From Pseudoxanthomonas kalamensis DSM 18571 (GTDB lineage Bacteria > Pseudomonadota > Gammaproteobacteria > Xanthomonadales > Xanthomonadaceae): a stretch of DNA of 64,000 bases. This document shows positions 27,544 through 36,211 of the stretch, piece by piece. Position numbers and translations under genes: made by a program. Numbering within the stretch: position 1 is the first letter of the stretch; each line of letters begins with the position of its first letter. Under the pieces are notes generated by a model. The model did not search any database. It had not been told where the DNA came from and saw only the letters and a program-made list of their open reading frames with translations. Where the stretch lies: NCBI RefSeq assembly GCF_010211745.1, contig NZ_PDWQ01000002.1:452801-516800 (forward strand), given 5' to 3'.

Positions 27544-29061
27544 TCAAACGTTGTTTGACGCGGCAGCCGCGCGCCAATTGTTGAAATTGCGTTCGTCATG
27601 CGAACCCACGTAGTCGTGGTTGTCCTTGCCCTCGACCATGCCGACCCAATCCATCCATTGGGGGATATCGCCCTGCAGTTCGCGGAACAACGCGGGCATC
27701 GGCATCCAGGCCTGGATGTATTTCTCCGGCTCGTTCTCGAAGATGTGCTGGCAGCCGTCCGAGCAGAAGTGATATGTCTCGTCGCGATACTCGGTTTCAC
27801 GATGGCAAGTGAGCGTCGGGTCGTCCGGCTCGGTGAAGATGCAAGGCAACTGGCACACCTGGCACAAACGCGCCAGACCAACGTTCTTCAACGGCGTTCC
27901 GGCCGCGGCCAGCTTCTTCAAATGCTCCCAGCGCGGACGATAGTAACGATCGAAGGTTTCCGGGTACTTCTTCGACAGCCACTCGAAATCGTCGTCCGAG
28001 GGAATCCAGGTGTGGAATGCAGTACCGAAGTTCCATTGGTACAGCGCCAGCATGAACTGATGCGGCACGTGATCGATGCTCTTTTCTGCATCTTCCCAAT
28101 GCTTGGGCGGCTTGATTCCGTAGCGCGCCAGATCGCGGAACAGCGCATTTCCGTTTTCGACGCCGTAGATGTTCCATGCCTCGCGCCAGCTCATGACCCG
28201 CTTGGGCAACATGTAGTCCATCATCGCCCCGACTAGGCCAAGGATGCGAATGCCTCGCCAGAACCATTTGTCGATCCAGCCCTGCACGATGGGCAGGTTG
28301 TCCGGATCCTGCTCCAGCATGAACTTGATGCATTCCAGGCCGAGCGTCATGTGGCGCGCTTCATCCGATTGCGCCGAAAAGCCGAAAGTCACGGTCGCAA
28401 GGTCGCCATTGTAGGCGGCGCCCGACATGAATGGCACGAACAGAAGATTCGTCAGCACATACTCGAACGAAAATCCGATCGCGATCATGAATTCGAACGG
28501 GCCGGCTGTCATCGCATCGTCGAAGAACGAGCGCGGAACGGTGGCGTACCAGATTCGATCCCGCTGCTGCGCGAAGGCGTGGAAGCCCTCGTAGTATCGG
28601 TTGTAGTTGCTCATCGCGTGGATCTGCGTCTGTGCATGACGCAACTCATCGAGCGCCTGCATCTGGCACGCGACCTGCGTGCCCACGCCGGCGAATTCCC
28701 GGCCAGCACGCGCGAACCCCTTGTGCGCGCAGTATTCGTTCGGGCTGATGGCCTGCAAGAACAGCTTGATCGCAGAAAGATAACGCGCGTCGGTAAGATT
28801 CAGATGACCGTTGTTCTGGGCATGCGCATCGATGATCGCATAGAACTTCCGCTCCTTTTCCGCCTGGTACTTCCAGTACGAGTCCATGGTCAACCGGAAC
28901 GGGTCTTCCCACTTGTCCCAGTCATGGACCTTGATCCCCTCGAAATTCAGATAGGGATGGATTTCCTCATGAGTGCGGTAGCTCGGCTCCCAGCCGAGGT
29001 CGCGCGTGAGCAGGCGATATTTATCCTTCAGTCCGAGCTTTTTCTTGGCGTGGGTATCCAT
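27544..29061 (-). CDS. dmpN: Phenol hydroxylase large (alpha) subunit P3, di-iron
   Basis: A 505-residue catalytic subunit that hydroxylates phenol to catechol. Both halves of the carboxylate-bridged di-iron site are present: DELRHAQTQ (near residue 142) and SDEARHMTLGLE (near residue 236), each with Glu-x2-His. A C-terminal YHS-like cysteine region (VCQLPCIF, TYHFCSDGCQHIFENEPEKYIQ) is typical of this subunit. Size and order with L, M, O and P match the Pseudomonas CF600 enzyme. Substrate range among phenol, cresols and benzene cannot be told from sequence alone. Confidence 0.96.
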   Translation of the reverse strand: MDTHAKKKLGLKDKYRLLTRDLGWEPSYRTHEEIHPYLNFEGIKVHDWDKWEDPFRLTMDSYWKYQAEKERKFYAIIDAHAQNNGHLNLTDARYLSAIKLFLQAISPNEYCAHKGFARAGREFAGVGTQVACQMQALDELRHAQTQIHAMSNYNRYYEGFHAFAQQRDRIWYATVPRSFFDDAMTAGPFEFMIAIGFSFEYVLTNLLFVPFMSGAAYNGDLATVTFGFSAQSDEARHMTLGLECIKFMLEQDPDNLPIVQGWIDKWFWRGIRILGLVGAMMDYMLPKRVMSWREAWNIYGVENGNALFRDLARYGIKPPKHWEDAEKSIDHVPHQFMLALYQWNFGTAFHTWIPSDDDFEWLSKKYPETFDRYYRPRWEHLKKLAAAGTPLKNVGLARLCQVCQLPCIFTEPDDPTLTCHRETEYRDETYHFCSDGCQHIFENEPEKYIQAWMPMPALFRELQGDIPQWMDWVGMVEGKDNHDYVGSHDERNFNNWRAAAASNNV

Positions 29062-29106
29062 GGTGGTTTCCTTGGGGGGGGGTATCGTTGCGTTCGCTAT
29101 TCGGGA

Positions 29107-29379
29107 TCAACCGTTCCAACTGATCGTCAGGGCGTCCTCGTCTTCATCGACGTTGCCGCCCAGAGAAATCAGGTTGACGAGCAGTTCCTGCAAGTTGTAA
29201 TCGTCCCGGCCCAGTAATTCGGCAATGGTTTCCCGCTTGACGACCAGCCTGCCTGGCGCATCGATCTTGACCATTGCGGGTTCCCGGTTGACGCGCGCTT
29301 CCGGATTGTCCTGCTGGATGGCCTCGATCACCGGGCGGGTTTCTTCATTGGCCTGCAAGGCCAGGAATACGGTAGACAT
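29107..29379 (-). CDS. dmpM: Phenol hydroxylase regulatory/effector protein P2
   Basis: A 90-residue cofactor-less coupling protein that binds the hydroxylase and is needed for turnover. MSTVFLALQANEETRPVIEAIQ and the C-terminal ELLVNLISLGGNVDEDEDALTISW match DmpM. The start is 11 bases after the dmpL stop. The spacer to dmpN contains a run of eight G residues on the plus strand near the dmpN ribosome site. Confidence 0.94.
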   Translation of the reverse strand: MSTVFLALQANEETRPVIEAIQQDNPEARVNREPAMVKIDAPGRLVVKRETIAELLGRDDYNLQELLVNLISLGGNVDEDEDALTISWNG

Positions 29380-29390
29380 CCTGCTCTCCT

Positions 29391-30383
29391 TCAGATCGAA
29401 ATGCCGGCCTTCGACAGCCGCATCTTGAACGCATCGAAAGTTTCAGCCAGGGCATCGTCGGCCTCGCTTCCGAGTGCGATCGCCGTGATCGGCAACAGCG
29501 CCGAAGCGGCGCGACCGCTCCAGTGGCCGCTCCACTCCTCGAGCGCCGAGCGGTTCTCGTCCGACTCCGCGGCCATCGTCTTGACCACCGAGTCCACCCA
29601 CTTGCGGGTCTCCTCGAACCAGTCGCGCATGAAGCTGGTCAGCATCGCAACTGCCTGCCCTCCCCTCGATGCAATTTCCTGATCGACGATCCGCTGATAC
29701 ACCAAGGGATACAGCAGGCCATCGAGCGCAAGGTTCTGAGCTATGAAGTTCTCGACCGGATCACGGACCACGAGCGTGTCTTCCACATAGCGGCGCAGCC
29801 CTTGCCATGCTGGATCCTGCATCCATGCGCGCTTGCCCTCATCCAACGCCTTGACATCACCCAGCAACAGGCCAATGCGCGAGAGGTACTGCGCGATGCC
29901 AAGATCGTCCATCGCCTGATAGTTGCATGGCTGCGTGAACGTGGTTCCATAACCGTACCCACAGACAAAAGTATTGTTCAGATTCGCGCCCCAAGCCGCA
30001 TGGCGCAAGGGCACAAGAAGCTGCAAAGTCAACGCCAGAATCTCGTCGGGAAGCATCTCGACCAGTCCGCGGGATTCGACGAATGCGAAGTTCGCCTCCG
30101 TGTTCTCTTGTTGCCGGGCGCGTGCCAGTGTGTAAGTGCTGTAGTAAAACTGTCGCGGATCGCGGATCGCATACCAATCCTTCATCCGCACGCGCGAGAG
30201 GGTTGGATCGTACAGTTCCTGGTCCGGATCCCAGGTCGGGCGGTAGTGCATGTTTTCCACGACCTGGACGTCGTAGCTGCCTTCCTGATAGCGCGATGCG
30301 GGCTTGTCGCCGAAACGGCGGGCCAAGTGATCGTAGGTCTGACGCACAGGCTGGATCGCTACGGTTCGAAGATCAATCTGCAT
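29391..30383 (-). CDS. dmpL: Phenol hydroxylase beta subunit P1
   Basis: A 330-residue structural subunit, a di-iron-fold homologue of DmpN without the metal ligands. It starts MQIDLRTVAIQPVRQTYDHLARRFGDKPASRY-like, as in DmpL, shown here only in part; the longer upstream frame overlaps dmpK. The sequence lacks the paired Glu-x2-His motifs, as expected. DmpL with DmpN and DmpO forms the hydroxylase. Spacing to dmpK is 46 bases and to dmpM 11 bases. Confidence 0.94.
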   Translation of the reverse strand: MQIDLRTVAIQPVRQTYDHLARRFGDKPASRYQEGSYDVQVVENMHYRPTWDPDQELYDPTLSRVRMKDWYAIRDPRQFYYSTYTLARARQQENTEANFAFVESRGLVEMLPDEILALTLQLLVPLRHAAWGANLNNTFVCGYGYGTTFTQPCNYQAMDDLGIAQYLSRIGLLLGDVKALDEGKRAWMQDPAWQGLRRYVEDTLVVRDPVENFIAQNLALDGLLYPLVYQRIVDQEIASRGGQAVAMLTSFMRDWFEETRKWVDSVVKTMAAESDENRSALEEWSGHWSGRAASALLPITAIALGSEADDALAETFDAFKMRLSKAGISI

Positions 30384-30429
30384 GGGTAAGCCTCTGGTTC
30401 GGCCCGCGGAAGACGCGGGCCGTAAGGAT

Positions 30430-30723
30430 TCAGTTGCGGAAACGCTGCTCGCGCGCGTCGGACAGATGCCAGTCGAATTCGTTCTCCTCCTCATTGCACT
30501 CCAACATCGGCCTGTCCGCGGAATTCGGCGGCAAATGTACCGGCTTGCGATCACGGCAGAAATCCTCGAAAGCGTCACGAGTCAGGATCATCTCGATGAA
30601 AAGCTCGGGCTCTCCGATCGCGAACTCGAATTCGACGAAATCTCCACGCTCGCCGGTGACACGGACGAAATTCCGACATGTGTCGAACGAGGCCGGCGCC
30701 TCCATCGTCAATGGAATGGACAT
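30430..30723 (-). CDS. dmpK: Phenol hydroxylase assembly protein P0
   Basis: A 97-residue protein needed to assemble iron into the hydroxylase but not for catalysis. FDTCRNFVRVTGERGDFVEFEF and FCRDRKPVHLPPNSADRPML resemble DmpK. It follows dmpB by nine bases and precedes dmpL, matching its usual position at the head of the hydroxylase genes. Confidence 0.9.
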   Translation of the reverse strand: MSIPLTMEAPASFDTCRNFVRVTGERGDFVEFEFAIGEPELFIEMILTRDAFEDFCRDRKPVHLPPNSADRPMLECNEEENEFDWHLSDAREQRFRN

Positions 30724-30732
30724 GCCGCGACC

Positions 30733-31668
30733 TCAGGTGACCACGGTGAGGAAAGTGTCGTGCAGCTTGCGTTGCACGTAGTCCAATCCTCCTCCTTCGC
30801 CAAGACCATCGAATGTCCAAGTCAGCGGCTCCTGATCGGGATACGCCTGACGATCCTCCCTGAAGGTCTCGAAACGATTCCCGGACGGATCCCACGCATA
30901 GATGGTCTTACCGCGCGTGACGCCGTGCCGGGTTGGGCCGATATCCACCGGAACCTTGTAGAAATTCATGATGTCACCGGCACGCAGCACGTCCTCCCAG
31001 CTGTCCATCAGGAAGGACAGGTGATGCAGCTTCCCCGGTTCCGGGTATTCGGCGAAGGCGATATCGTGGGACTTGATCGAACATGCCAGGAACACGATCA
31101 GATTTTCCGTACCCTCCGGATTAAGAACCCGCTCGGCCACGGTGAATCCAAGCACCTCGGTGAACAGCTTCTGCACCGCCGAGACATTCGGCCCATACAG
31201 CAGCAAGTGATCGAAGCGAATCGGAGCGATTCCATTCCGCGTGTCCGGCGCCCACGGCGTCGGATTGACATCTCCGCAACTGTTGCCGATCGACTTTTTA
31301 TCCGCATACAACTCCATCACATGTCCGCTGGGGAGCGTGAAGCGTACTCGCTCGCCAGTCGCCAACAAGTCGCCCGCCGGAACTCGCTCCGTCTGTACTC
31401 CGTATGCGTTCAAATCCGCTTCGAGCTTGTCGAGCGTGGCCGCGTCAAGCACCTTGAAACCGAAAAAATCCAGGCCGGCATGATCCGCCTGCCGAAGGAT
31501 GACGCTGCTGTGGTCGAACTCGTCACGACACTTCAGGTACACCCGCCCCTGGTCATCTCGGCCGGTCTCCTCCAGACCCATCACGTCGCGGTAGTGTCGG
31601 ACACCTTCATCCAGATCCAACACCCGCAGCTGAGCATGTCCTGGCCGCAGGACGCCTGTCATTGCCAT
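30733..31668 (-). CDS. dmpB: Catechol 2,3-dioxygenase (extradiol, type I)
   Basis: A 311-residue vicinal-oxygen-chelate dioxygenase cleaving catechol to 2-hydroxymuconic semialdehyde. The iron ligands of the XylE/DmpB type are present: His154 in IRFDHLLLYG, His215 in GKLHHLSF and Glu267 in NRFETF, at nearly the same numbers as in XylE (153, 214, 265). The start at 31668 follows GGGAGGTAAG. It is the first gene of the operon, about 90 bases below a sigma-54 promoter, unlike the Pseudomonas order where it follows the hydroxylase and ferredoxin genes. Confidence 0.96.
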   Translation of the reverse strand: MAMTGVLRPGHAQLRVLDLDEGVRHYRDVMGLEETGRDDQGRVYLKCRDEFDHSSVILRQADHAGLDFFGFKVLDAATLDKLEADLNAYGVQTERVPAGDLLATGERVRFTLPSGHVMELYADKKSIGNSCGDVNPTPWAPDTRNGIAPIRFDHLLLYGPNVSAVQKLFTEVLGFTVAERVLNPEGTENLIVFLACSIKSHDIAFAEYPEPGKLHHLSFLMDSWEDVLRAGDIMNFYKVPVDIGPTRHGVTRGKTIYAWDPSGNRFETFREDRQAYPDQEPLTWTFDGLGEGGGLDYVQRKLHDTFLTVVT

Positions 31669-32003
31669 GGTTCTTACCTCCCAGTCGATTGCTTGAATGT
31701 CGATGCCTCGCACGAAGACGAGCGCGCTTCGATTTACGGCAGCGCATTGGCTGTCCATCAGCTACCTAGCAGAAGGCGTGCCAACCGGACAACCCTTGTA
31801 TTTGCTGACGATCAGGGCACCCATGCGGCGACGCACCATGACGTTTTTGAACGCAATGGCAGTCCGGGTTGCAGTTCGGTAAAGCTGCACTGCAGCATCA
31901 AGAATCGCGAACACACGGCATTGTTTTCCGCACGCTGATTAGGCAACGGACGAATAGGTGCGAATACGATGGAGGATGCTGCGCGGCAGCGTCCGATGCA
32001 GTG
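31669..32003. other. Control region between dmpR and dmpB
   Basis: 335 bases without a gene. It carries the sigma-54 promoter at 31768-31784 and about 90 bases of leader to dmpB. Upstream-activator sites for the DmpR-type protein are expected at roughly 31.88-31.95 kb, but no inverted repeat close to the known TTGATCAATTGATCAA form was found by eye. Confidence 0.55.
31768..31784 (-). promoter_or_regulatory. Sigma-54 (-24/-12) promoter of the phenol operon
   Basis: Read on the minus strand the site is TTGGCACGCCTTCTGCT. It matches the sigma-54 consensus TGGCACG-N4-TTGCT except for one base in the -12 element, and GG and GC are separated by exactly ten bases. It points at dmpB, with the start of transcription expected near 31757. 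A DmpR/XylR-family activator gene lies immediately upstream. DmpR-dependent Po promoters have the same architecture. Confidence 0.85.
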
Positions 32004-33728
32004 TCAGGAAGAAGAAGCTTCGCCGCCTGTGCCCTGCTTCAGCCGATAAGACAGTTGCCGCCTCGTGATGCCCAGTGATCGTGCGGCATGCGTCATGTTG
32101 CCACCCGAACGCTGCATGGCCAGAGCCAGGAGTCTGGCCTCGTGACGCTCCAGGTCGAAGCCATCCTCCAGCAACTCGTCGTACAGGCGGGAAAGCCGGG
32201 CTTCACGCTCATTGCCCAGTGCTCCGCTGGAATCCAGTTCGGCCCCCGTTTCTTCTCGTGGCGCACCGCTGGCAAACAGATGGTCGATCTCGACAAGCCC
32301 CCCGGGGGGAGCCAGCAATACGGCACGCTCGATCATGTTCTCGAGCTCCCGCACATTGCCGGGCCACGAATGCGCGAGCAGGGCATGCATCCCTCGCTCG
32401 GAGATGCCCTGAACCTTTTTCCCGTAGGCCTCCTGGTATTTCTCCAGCAGGCTCGCTGCCAGCATCGGGATGTCGCTGCGTCGCTCCTGCAACGGCGGAA
32501 TCGTGACCGGATAGGTCGCCAGGCGGTAGTACAGGTCCGCCCTGAACCGGCCCATGGCGATGGCCTGCTGCAAATCGACGTTGGTGGCTGCAATAAGACG
32601 CACATCGACCTTTCGCGAGCGATCATCCCCCAGCCGTTCCACTTCCCCGGTCTGGAGCACCCTCAACAATTTCACTTGTGCCGCAGGCGAGAGGTCGCCC
32701 ACCTCGTCGAGAAACAGCGTTCCACCGTTGGCGCGCTCGAACCGACCGGCTCGCGATGCATCGGCGCCGGTGTAAGCACCCTTCTGGACACCGAACAATT
32801 CCGACTCGATCAGGTCATGCGGGATCGCGGCACAGTTCACCGCGACGAACGGGGCATCGGAACGCGGCCCGTGATCGTGCAGCCAACGCGCGAACATCTC
32901 TTTGCCGACACCGGTCTCGCCGAGCAGCAGCACCGTGATCGGACTGGCCGCGGCCTTGCTCAGCAGGTCGAAGGCGGCGCGGAATGAAGGCGCCATGCCG
33001 ACCAGATCGCCAGCGGGAATCTGTTCCCGTGACCGGCCGCGCAACTGCGCCAGTTCCTCTTCCATCGCACGCATCGGGTCGTCGCTGTCGTTCTCGCCGA
33101 AGTAGTCGGAATAGACGTCCTCTCCCCACGCTTCCGCCGGCTTGCCGACGATGGTGCAGGTGTCATCGCCGCAGCAAACACATTGGGTCTCCTTGAAGAC
33201 GATGAAGCGGTTGAAGTACCGGGTGACGAACCCTGTCGCATAACCCATGACGCTCCAGCAGGCGGCATCGTCTCCCACGCCGAAGGCGTTCAGATGAGCC
33301 TCGGCCTCCCATGAGTCCTTCAGATCGACCTCGCCGAAGAAACTGCCGTTCTCCCAATCGATCTTGGCATCGGTAATCGTGGACTTGACGATACCTTCGA
33401 AACCGTGCAACTCCGGCCCGAGCCGGAATACATCGTAGTTGTCTCCCCCATCATGCAGCTTGAGTGCCACCTCGGCGTCGATGGAACCCGAGATGAAGCC
33501 CATCCGCAACATCAGGATGCGGGCGCGCCGGGTGCCAAGCACACGGATCAGTTCCGCCCTGAGCGCGCCCATCGCCCTGGCGTGGGTCAGCAGCATCCGG
33601 TTTTCGTCCAGCCAGATCCGCCCCGCACCCAGATCGAAGCGCAGATGCGAACGCAGATTGAACTGCTCGATCAGGCGCTGCATTTCGGGCGCCATCCCGC
33701 TGCCGCATACTGCAGTGACCGAAGACAC
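32004..33728 (-). CDS. dmpR: Sigma-54-dependent aromatic-responsive activator (DmpR/XylR/MopR type)
   Basis: A 574-residue activator if it starts at the GTG at 33728, which has GGAGGGAGG four bases upstream; GTG 33767 and ATG 33695 are alternatives. Domains: aromatic sensor (about 25-200), AAA+ (about 245-480) with Walker A GETGVGKE, a GAYTGA loop in place of GAFTGA, and Walker B GGTLFLDEVGD; Fis-type HTH at the end (NMTHAARSLGITRRQLSYRL). The zinc site of MopR is fully kept: Cys of CWSVMGY, then Glu 23 residues on, Cys at +3 and Cys at +11. His108 equals the phenol-contacting His of MopR, but its Trp partner is Leu136 here. It likely drives the sigma-54 promoter downstream. Confidence 0.93.
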   Translation of the reverse strand: MSSVTAVCGSGMAPEMQRLIEQFNLRSHLRFDLGAGRIWLDENRMLLTHARAMGALRAELIRVLGTRRARILMLRMGFISGSIDAEVALKLHDGGDNYDVFRLGPELHGFEGIVKSTITDAKIDWENGSFFGEVDLKDSWEAEAHLNAFGVGDDAACWSVMGYATGFVTRYFNRFIVFKETQCVCCGDDTCTIVGKPAEAWGEDVYSDYFGENDSDDPMRAMEEELAQLRGRSREQIPAGDLVGMAPSFRAAFDLLSKAAASPITVLLLGETGVGKEMFARWLHDHGPRSDAPFVAVNCAAIPHDLIESELFGVQKGAYTGADASRAGRFERANGGTLFLDEVGDLSPAAQVKLLRVLQTGEVERLGDDRSRKVDVRLIAATNVDLQQAIAMGRFRADLYYRLATYPVTIPPLQERRSDIPMLAASLLEKYQEAYGKKVQGISERGMHALLAHSWPGNVRELENMIERAVLLAPPGGLVEIDHLFASGAPREETGAELDSSGALGNEREARLSRLYDELLEDGFDLERHEARLLALAMQRSGGNMTHAARSLGITRRQLSYRLKQGTGGEASSS

Positions 33729-33817
33729 GCTGCCTCCCTCCACGTTCCTGCCAGTGGTCTTGCGCACCCTCCCAGGGACGCCGTGGATAGCATAAACCTA
33801 ATCTGCCCGCGCCACCG

Positions 33818-36211
33818 TCAACCGGCCTTGGCCGGTTCCGTCGGACGCAGCAGGAAGTGCGCGAAAGCAGGCAGCAGGATCAATGCCCCCAGCATGTTCC
33901 AGATGAACATGAAGGCCAGCAGGATGCCCATGTCGGCCTGGAACTTGATCGGGGAGAACGCCCAGGTCGCCACCGCGATCCCCAGCGTGATGCCGGTCAG
34001 GACCACCACCCTTCCAGTGAACAACAAGGCCCGATAATAGGCCTGCGAAAGGGTCATGCCTTCCTTCAGCCGGGCGAGCGTCACGGTAAGCACGTACAAC
34101 GCGTAATCCACGCCGATCCCCACGCCCAGTGCGATCACCGGTAGCGTCGCCACCTTGACACCGATGTTGAGCCACACCATCAGGGCTTCGCACAACACGG
34201 AAGTCAGGACCAGGGGCAGGATCGCGCAAACCACCGCACGCCACGAGCGGAAAGCAATGAAGGCCAGGATCGTGACGGCCGCGTATACCAGCAACAGCAT
34301 CTGGACATTGGCCTTTTTCACCACGATGTTGGTCGCCGCCTCGATTCCGGCATTCCCTGCGGCGTTCAGGAACTTCAGCTCGTCGCTGTCATTGCGCTCG
34401 GCGAAGGCCTCGACCGTGTTCACCACGCTCGTCAACGTATCGGCACGATGGTCCTTCAGATAGGCGGTCACCGTCAGAAGGTTGCAATCCTGGTTGAACA
34501 TCTCCCGCGGCGCACGGGTAACGATCGCGTTCAGCATGCCCTGGGACCGCGGAACCTCGTACCACTTCATGCTGCCTTCGTTCATGCCGGCACTATCGAT
34601 CTTCGCCAGACCTGCAAGAGAGTTGGTCGTCTCGACCCCGGGCAACGCCCGCAATTCCTGTTCCAGGGCATCGACCGCCATCAGCGTGGAATAATTGGCG
34701 CATGCATATTGCGGTGTTTTCACCATCACGATGTACACATCGCTGCTGGCGGCATAGTGCGCAGTCATGAAGGCGTTGTCCCGGTTATACCGGGAATCCG
34801 GCCTCAATTCCGGTGCACCGGGATCGGTGTCGCCGATTTTCAGATGCGTGCTGACGGTGAAGCCGATGACGCCGAGCACGACCGCCGTGCCGATTGCGAT
34901 CAGCGCGGGACGGCGTTGCGTGAACAGATCGAGAAACGCCCAGAACGGGTGTTTGCGGGGTTCACCTCCCTCCACGCTTTCTTCGCGCAAGGTACGCTGA
35001 ACCGCCTTCTTGCTGACGCCGGTGTAGGACAGCAAGATGGGCAAGAGCACCAGGTTGGTGAAGATCAGTACCGCGACACCGAGGCTGGCGGTTGCCGCCA
35101 GGTCCCGGATCACCTGGATATCGATCAGCATCAGCACTGCAAAACCGACCGCATCCGCAAGAAGGGCGGTCATGCCCGCCAGGAACAGGCGGCGGAACGT
35201 GAAGCGCGCTGCGATCAGCTTGTGAGTGCCACGCCCGATGTCCTGCATGATTCCGTTCATCTTCTGAGCGCCGTGGCTCATGCCGATGGCGAAGACCAGG
35301 AACGGCACCAGCACCGAATACGGATCCAGCTCGTAGCCGAGCGTGGGCAGCAGGCCGAGAAGCCAGATAACCGCGATGATCGAACAGAGCACCACCAGCA
35401 GCGTGCTGCGCCAGCAACGCGTGTACCAGAACAGTACGGCGGCACAAACCACGATCGCCGCAGCGAAGAAGAACAGCACCTGCTTCAGTCCGTCGATCAG
35501 GTCGCCGACGACCTTGGCGAAACCGGTGATATGGATCGCGATCCTGTCGGATTCGTACTTTTCCCGGAGCGATTCGATGCTCCCGGAAAACTCGTGATAG
35601 TTCAGCCGGGTTCCGTCCCCGGTGTTTTCCTGCAGCGGCACGGAAATGATGCTCGACTTGTAGTCGGCGGCCACCAGCCTGCCGATCTCTCCGGAACGCT
35701 CGACGTTCAACCTCACCCGCTCCAGGCTTTCAGGCGATGCGTCATAGTCGTCCGGAATCACCGGCCCACCGTCCAGCCCATCTTCGGTCACGCCGGTCCA
35801 GCGCACTGCAGGCGCCCACAACGACTTCATGTACGGCCGGTCTACGCCCGGATAGAGGAATACCTCATCGGACATCTTGCGGACTACATCGAGGTACTCG
35901 GCGTCGAAAATCGTTCCCTGTCTGGCTTCGACCGCAATCTGCACCGAATTCCCGACACCTGCCAACTGATCGCGGTTTTCGAGGAAATTGGTGATATACG
36001 GATGACCGGTCGGGATCATCTTCTCGAACGCGGCATTCAACGTCAGCTTGGTCGCCTGGAAGCCAAGCACGACCGTGATGATCAAACAGATGATCACGAT
36101 GACCAGACGATGATTGAACAGCAAGCGTTCGACCCATGAACCGGACTTCGGATCGAACTGGGCTGGATCTCCTATTACCGGCAGCGGCCCGGTGCCATGG
36201 GCATGGCTCAT
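33818..36211 (-). CDS. RND/MMPL-family transporter
   Basis: A 797-residue inner-membrane protein with the duplicated RND layout: helix 1 at about 35-55, a large periplasmic loop with the KLTLNAAFEKMIP start, a block of five helices (about 245-410), a second single helix (about 455), a second loop, and a final block (about 640-785). Sequence such as GVGIGVDYALYVLTV and the lipid/sterol-transporter-like sensor region place it with hydrophobe exporters (MMPL/HpnN-like) rather than drug pumps; no adaptor or TolC gene is adjacent. Its start overlaps the YCF48-like gene by four bases. With DUF1302 and DUF1329 proteins it likely moves a hydrophobic compound across the envelope. Confidence 0.88.
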   Translation of the reverse strand: MSHAHGTGPLPVIGDPAQFDPKSGSWVERLLFNHRLVIVIICLIITVVLGFQATKLTLNAAFEKMIPTGHPYITNFLENRDQLAGVGNSVQIAVEARQGTIFDAEYLDVVRKMSDEVFLYPGVDRPYMKSLWAPAVRWTGVTEDGLDGGPVIPDDYDASPESLERVRLNVERSGEIGRLVAADYKSSIISVPLQENTGDGTRLNYHEFSGSIESLREKYESDRIAIHITGFAKVVGDLIDGLKQVLFFFAAAIVVCAAVLFWYTRCWRSTLLVVLCSIIAVIWLLGLLPTLGYELDPYSVLVPFLVFAIGMSHGAQKMNGIMQDIGRGTHKLIAARFTFRRLFLAGMTALLADAVGFAVLMLIDIQVIRDLAATASLGVAVLIFTNLVLLPILLSYTGVSKKAVQRTLREESVEGGEPRKHPFWAFLDLFTQRRPALIAIGTAVVLGVIGFTVSTHLKIGDTDPGAPELRPDSRYNRDNAFMTAHYAASSDVYIVMVKTPQYACANYSTLMAVDALEQELRALPGVETTNSLAGLAKIDSAGMNEGSMKWYEVPRSQGMLNAIVTRAPREMFNQDCNLLTVTAYLKDHRADTLTSVVNTVEAFAERNDSDELKFLNAAGNAGIEAATNIVVKKANVQMLLLVYAAVTILAFIAFRSWRAVVCAILPLVLTSVLCEALMVWLNIGVKVATLPVIALGVGIGVDYALYVLTVTLARLKEGMTLSQAYYRALLFTGRVVVLTGITLGIAVATWAFSPIKFQADMGILLAFMFIWNMLGALILLPAFAHFLLRPTEPAKAG

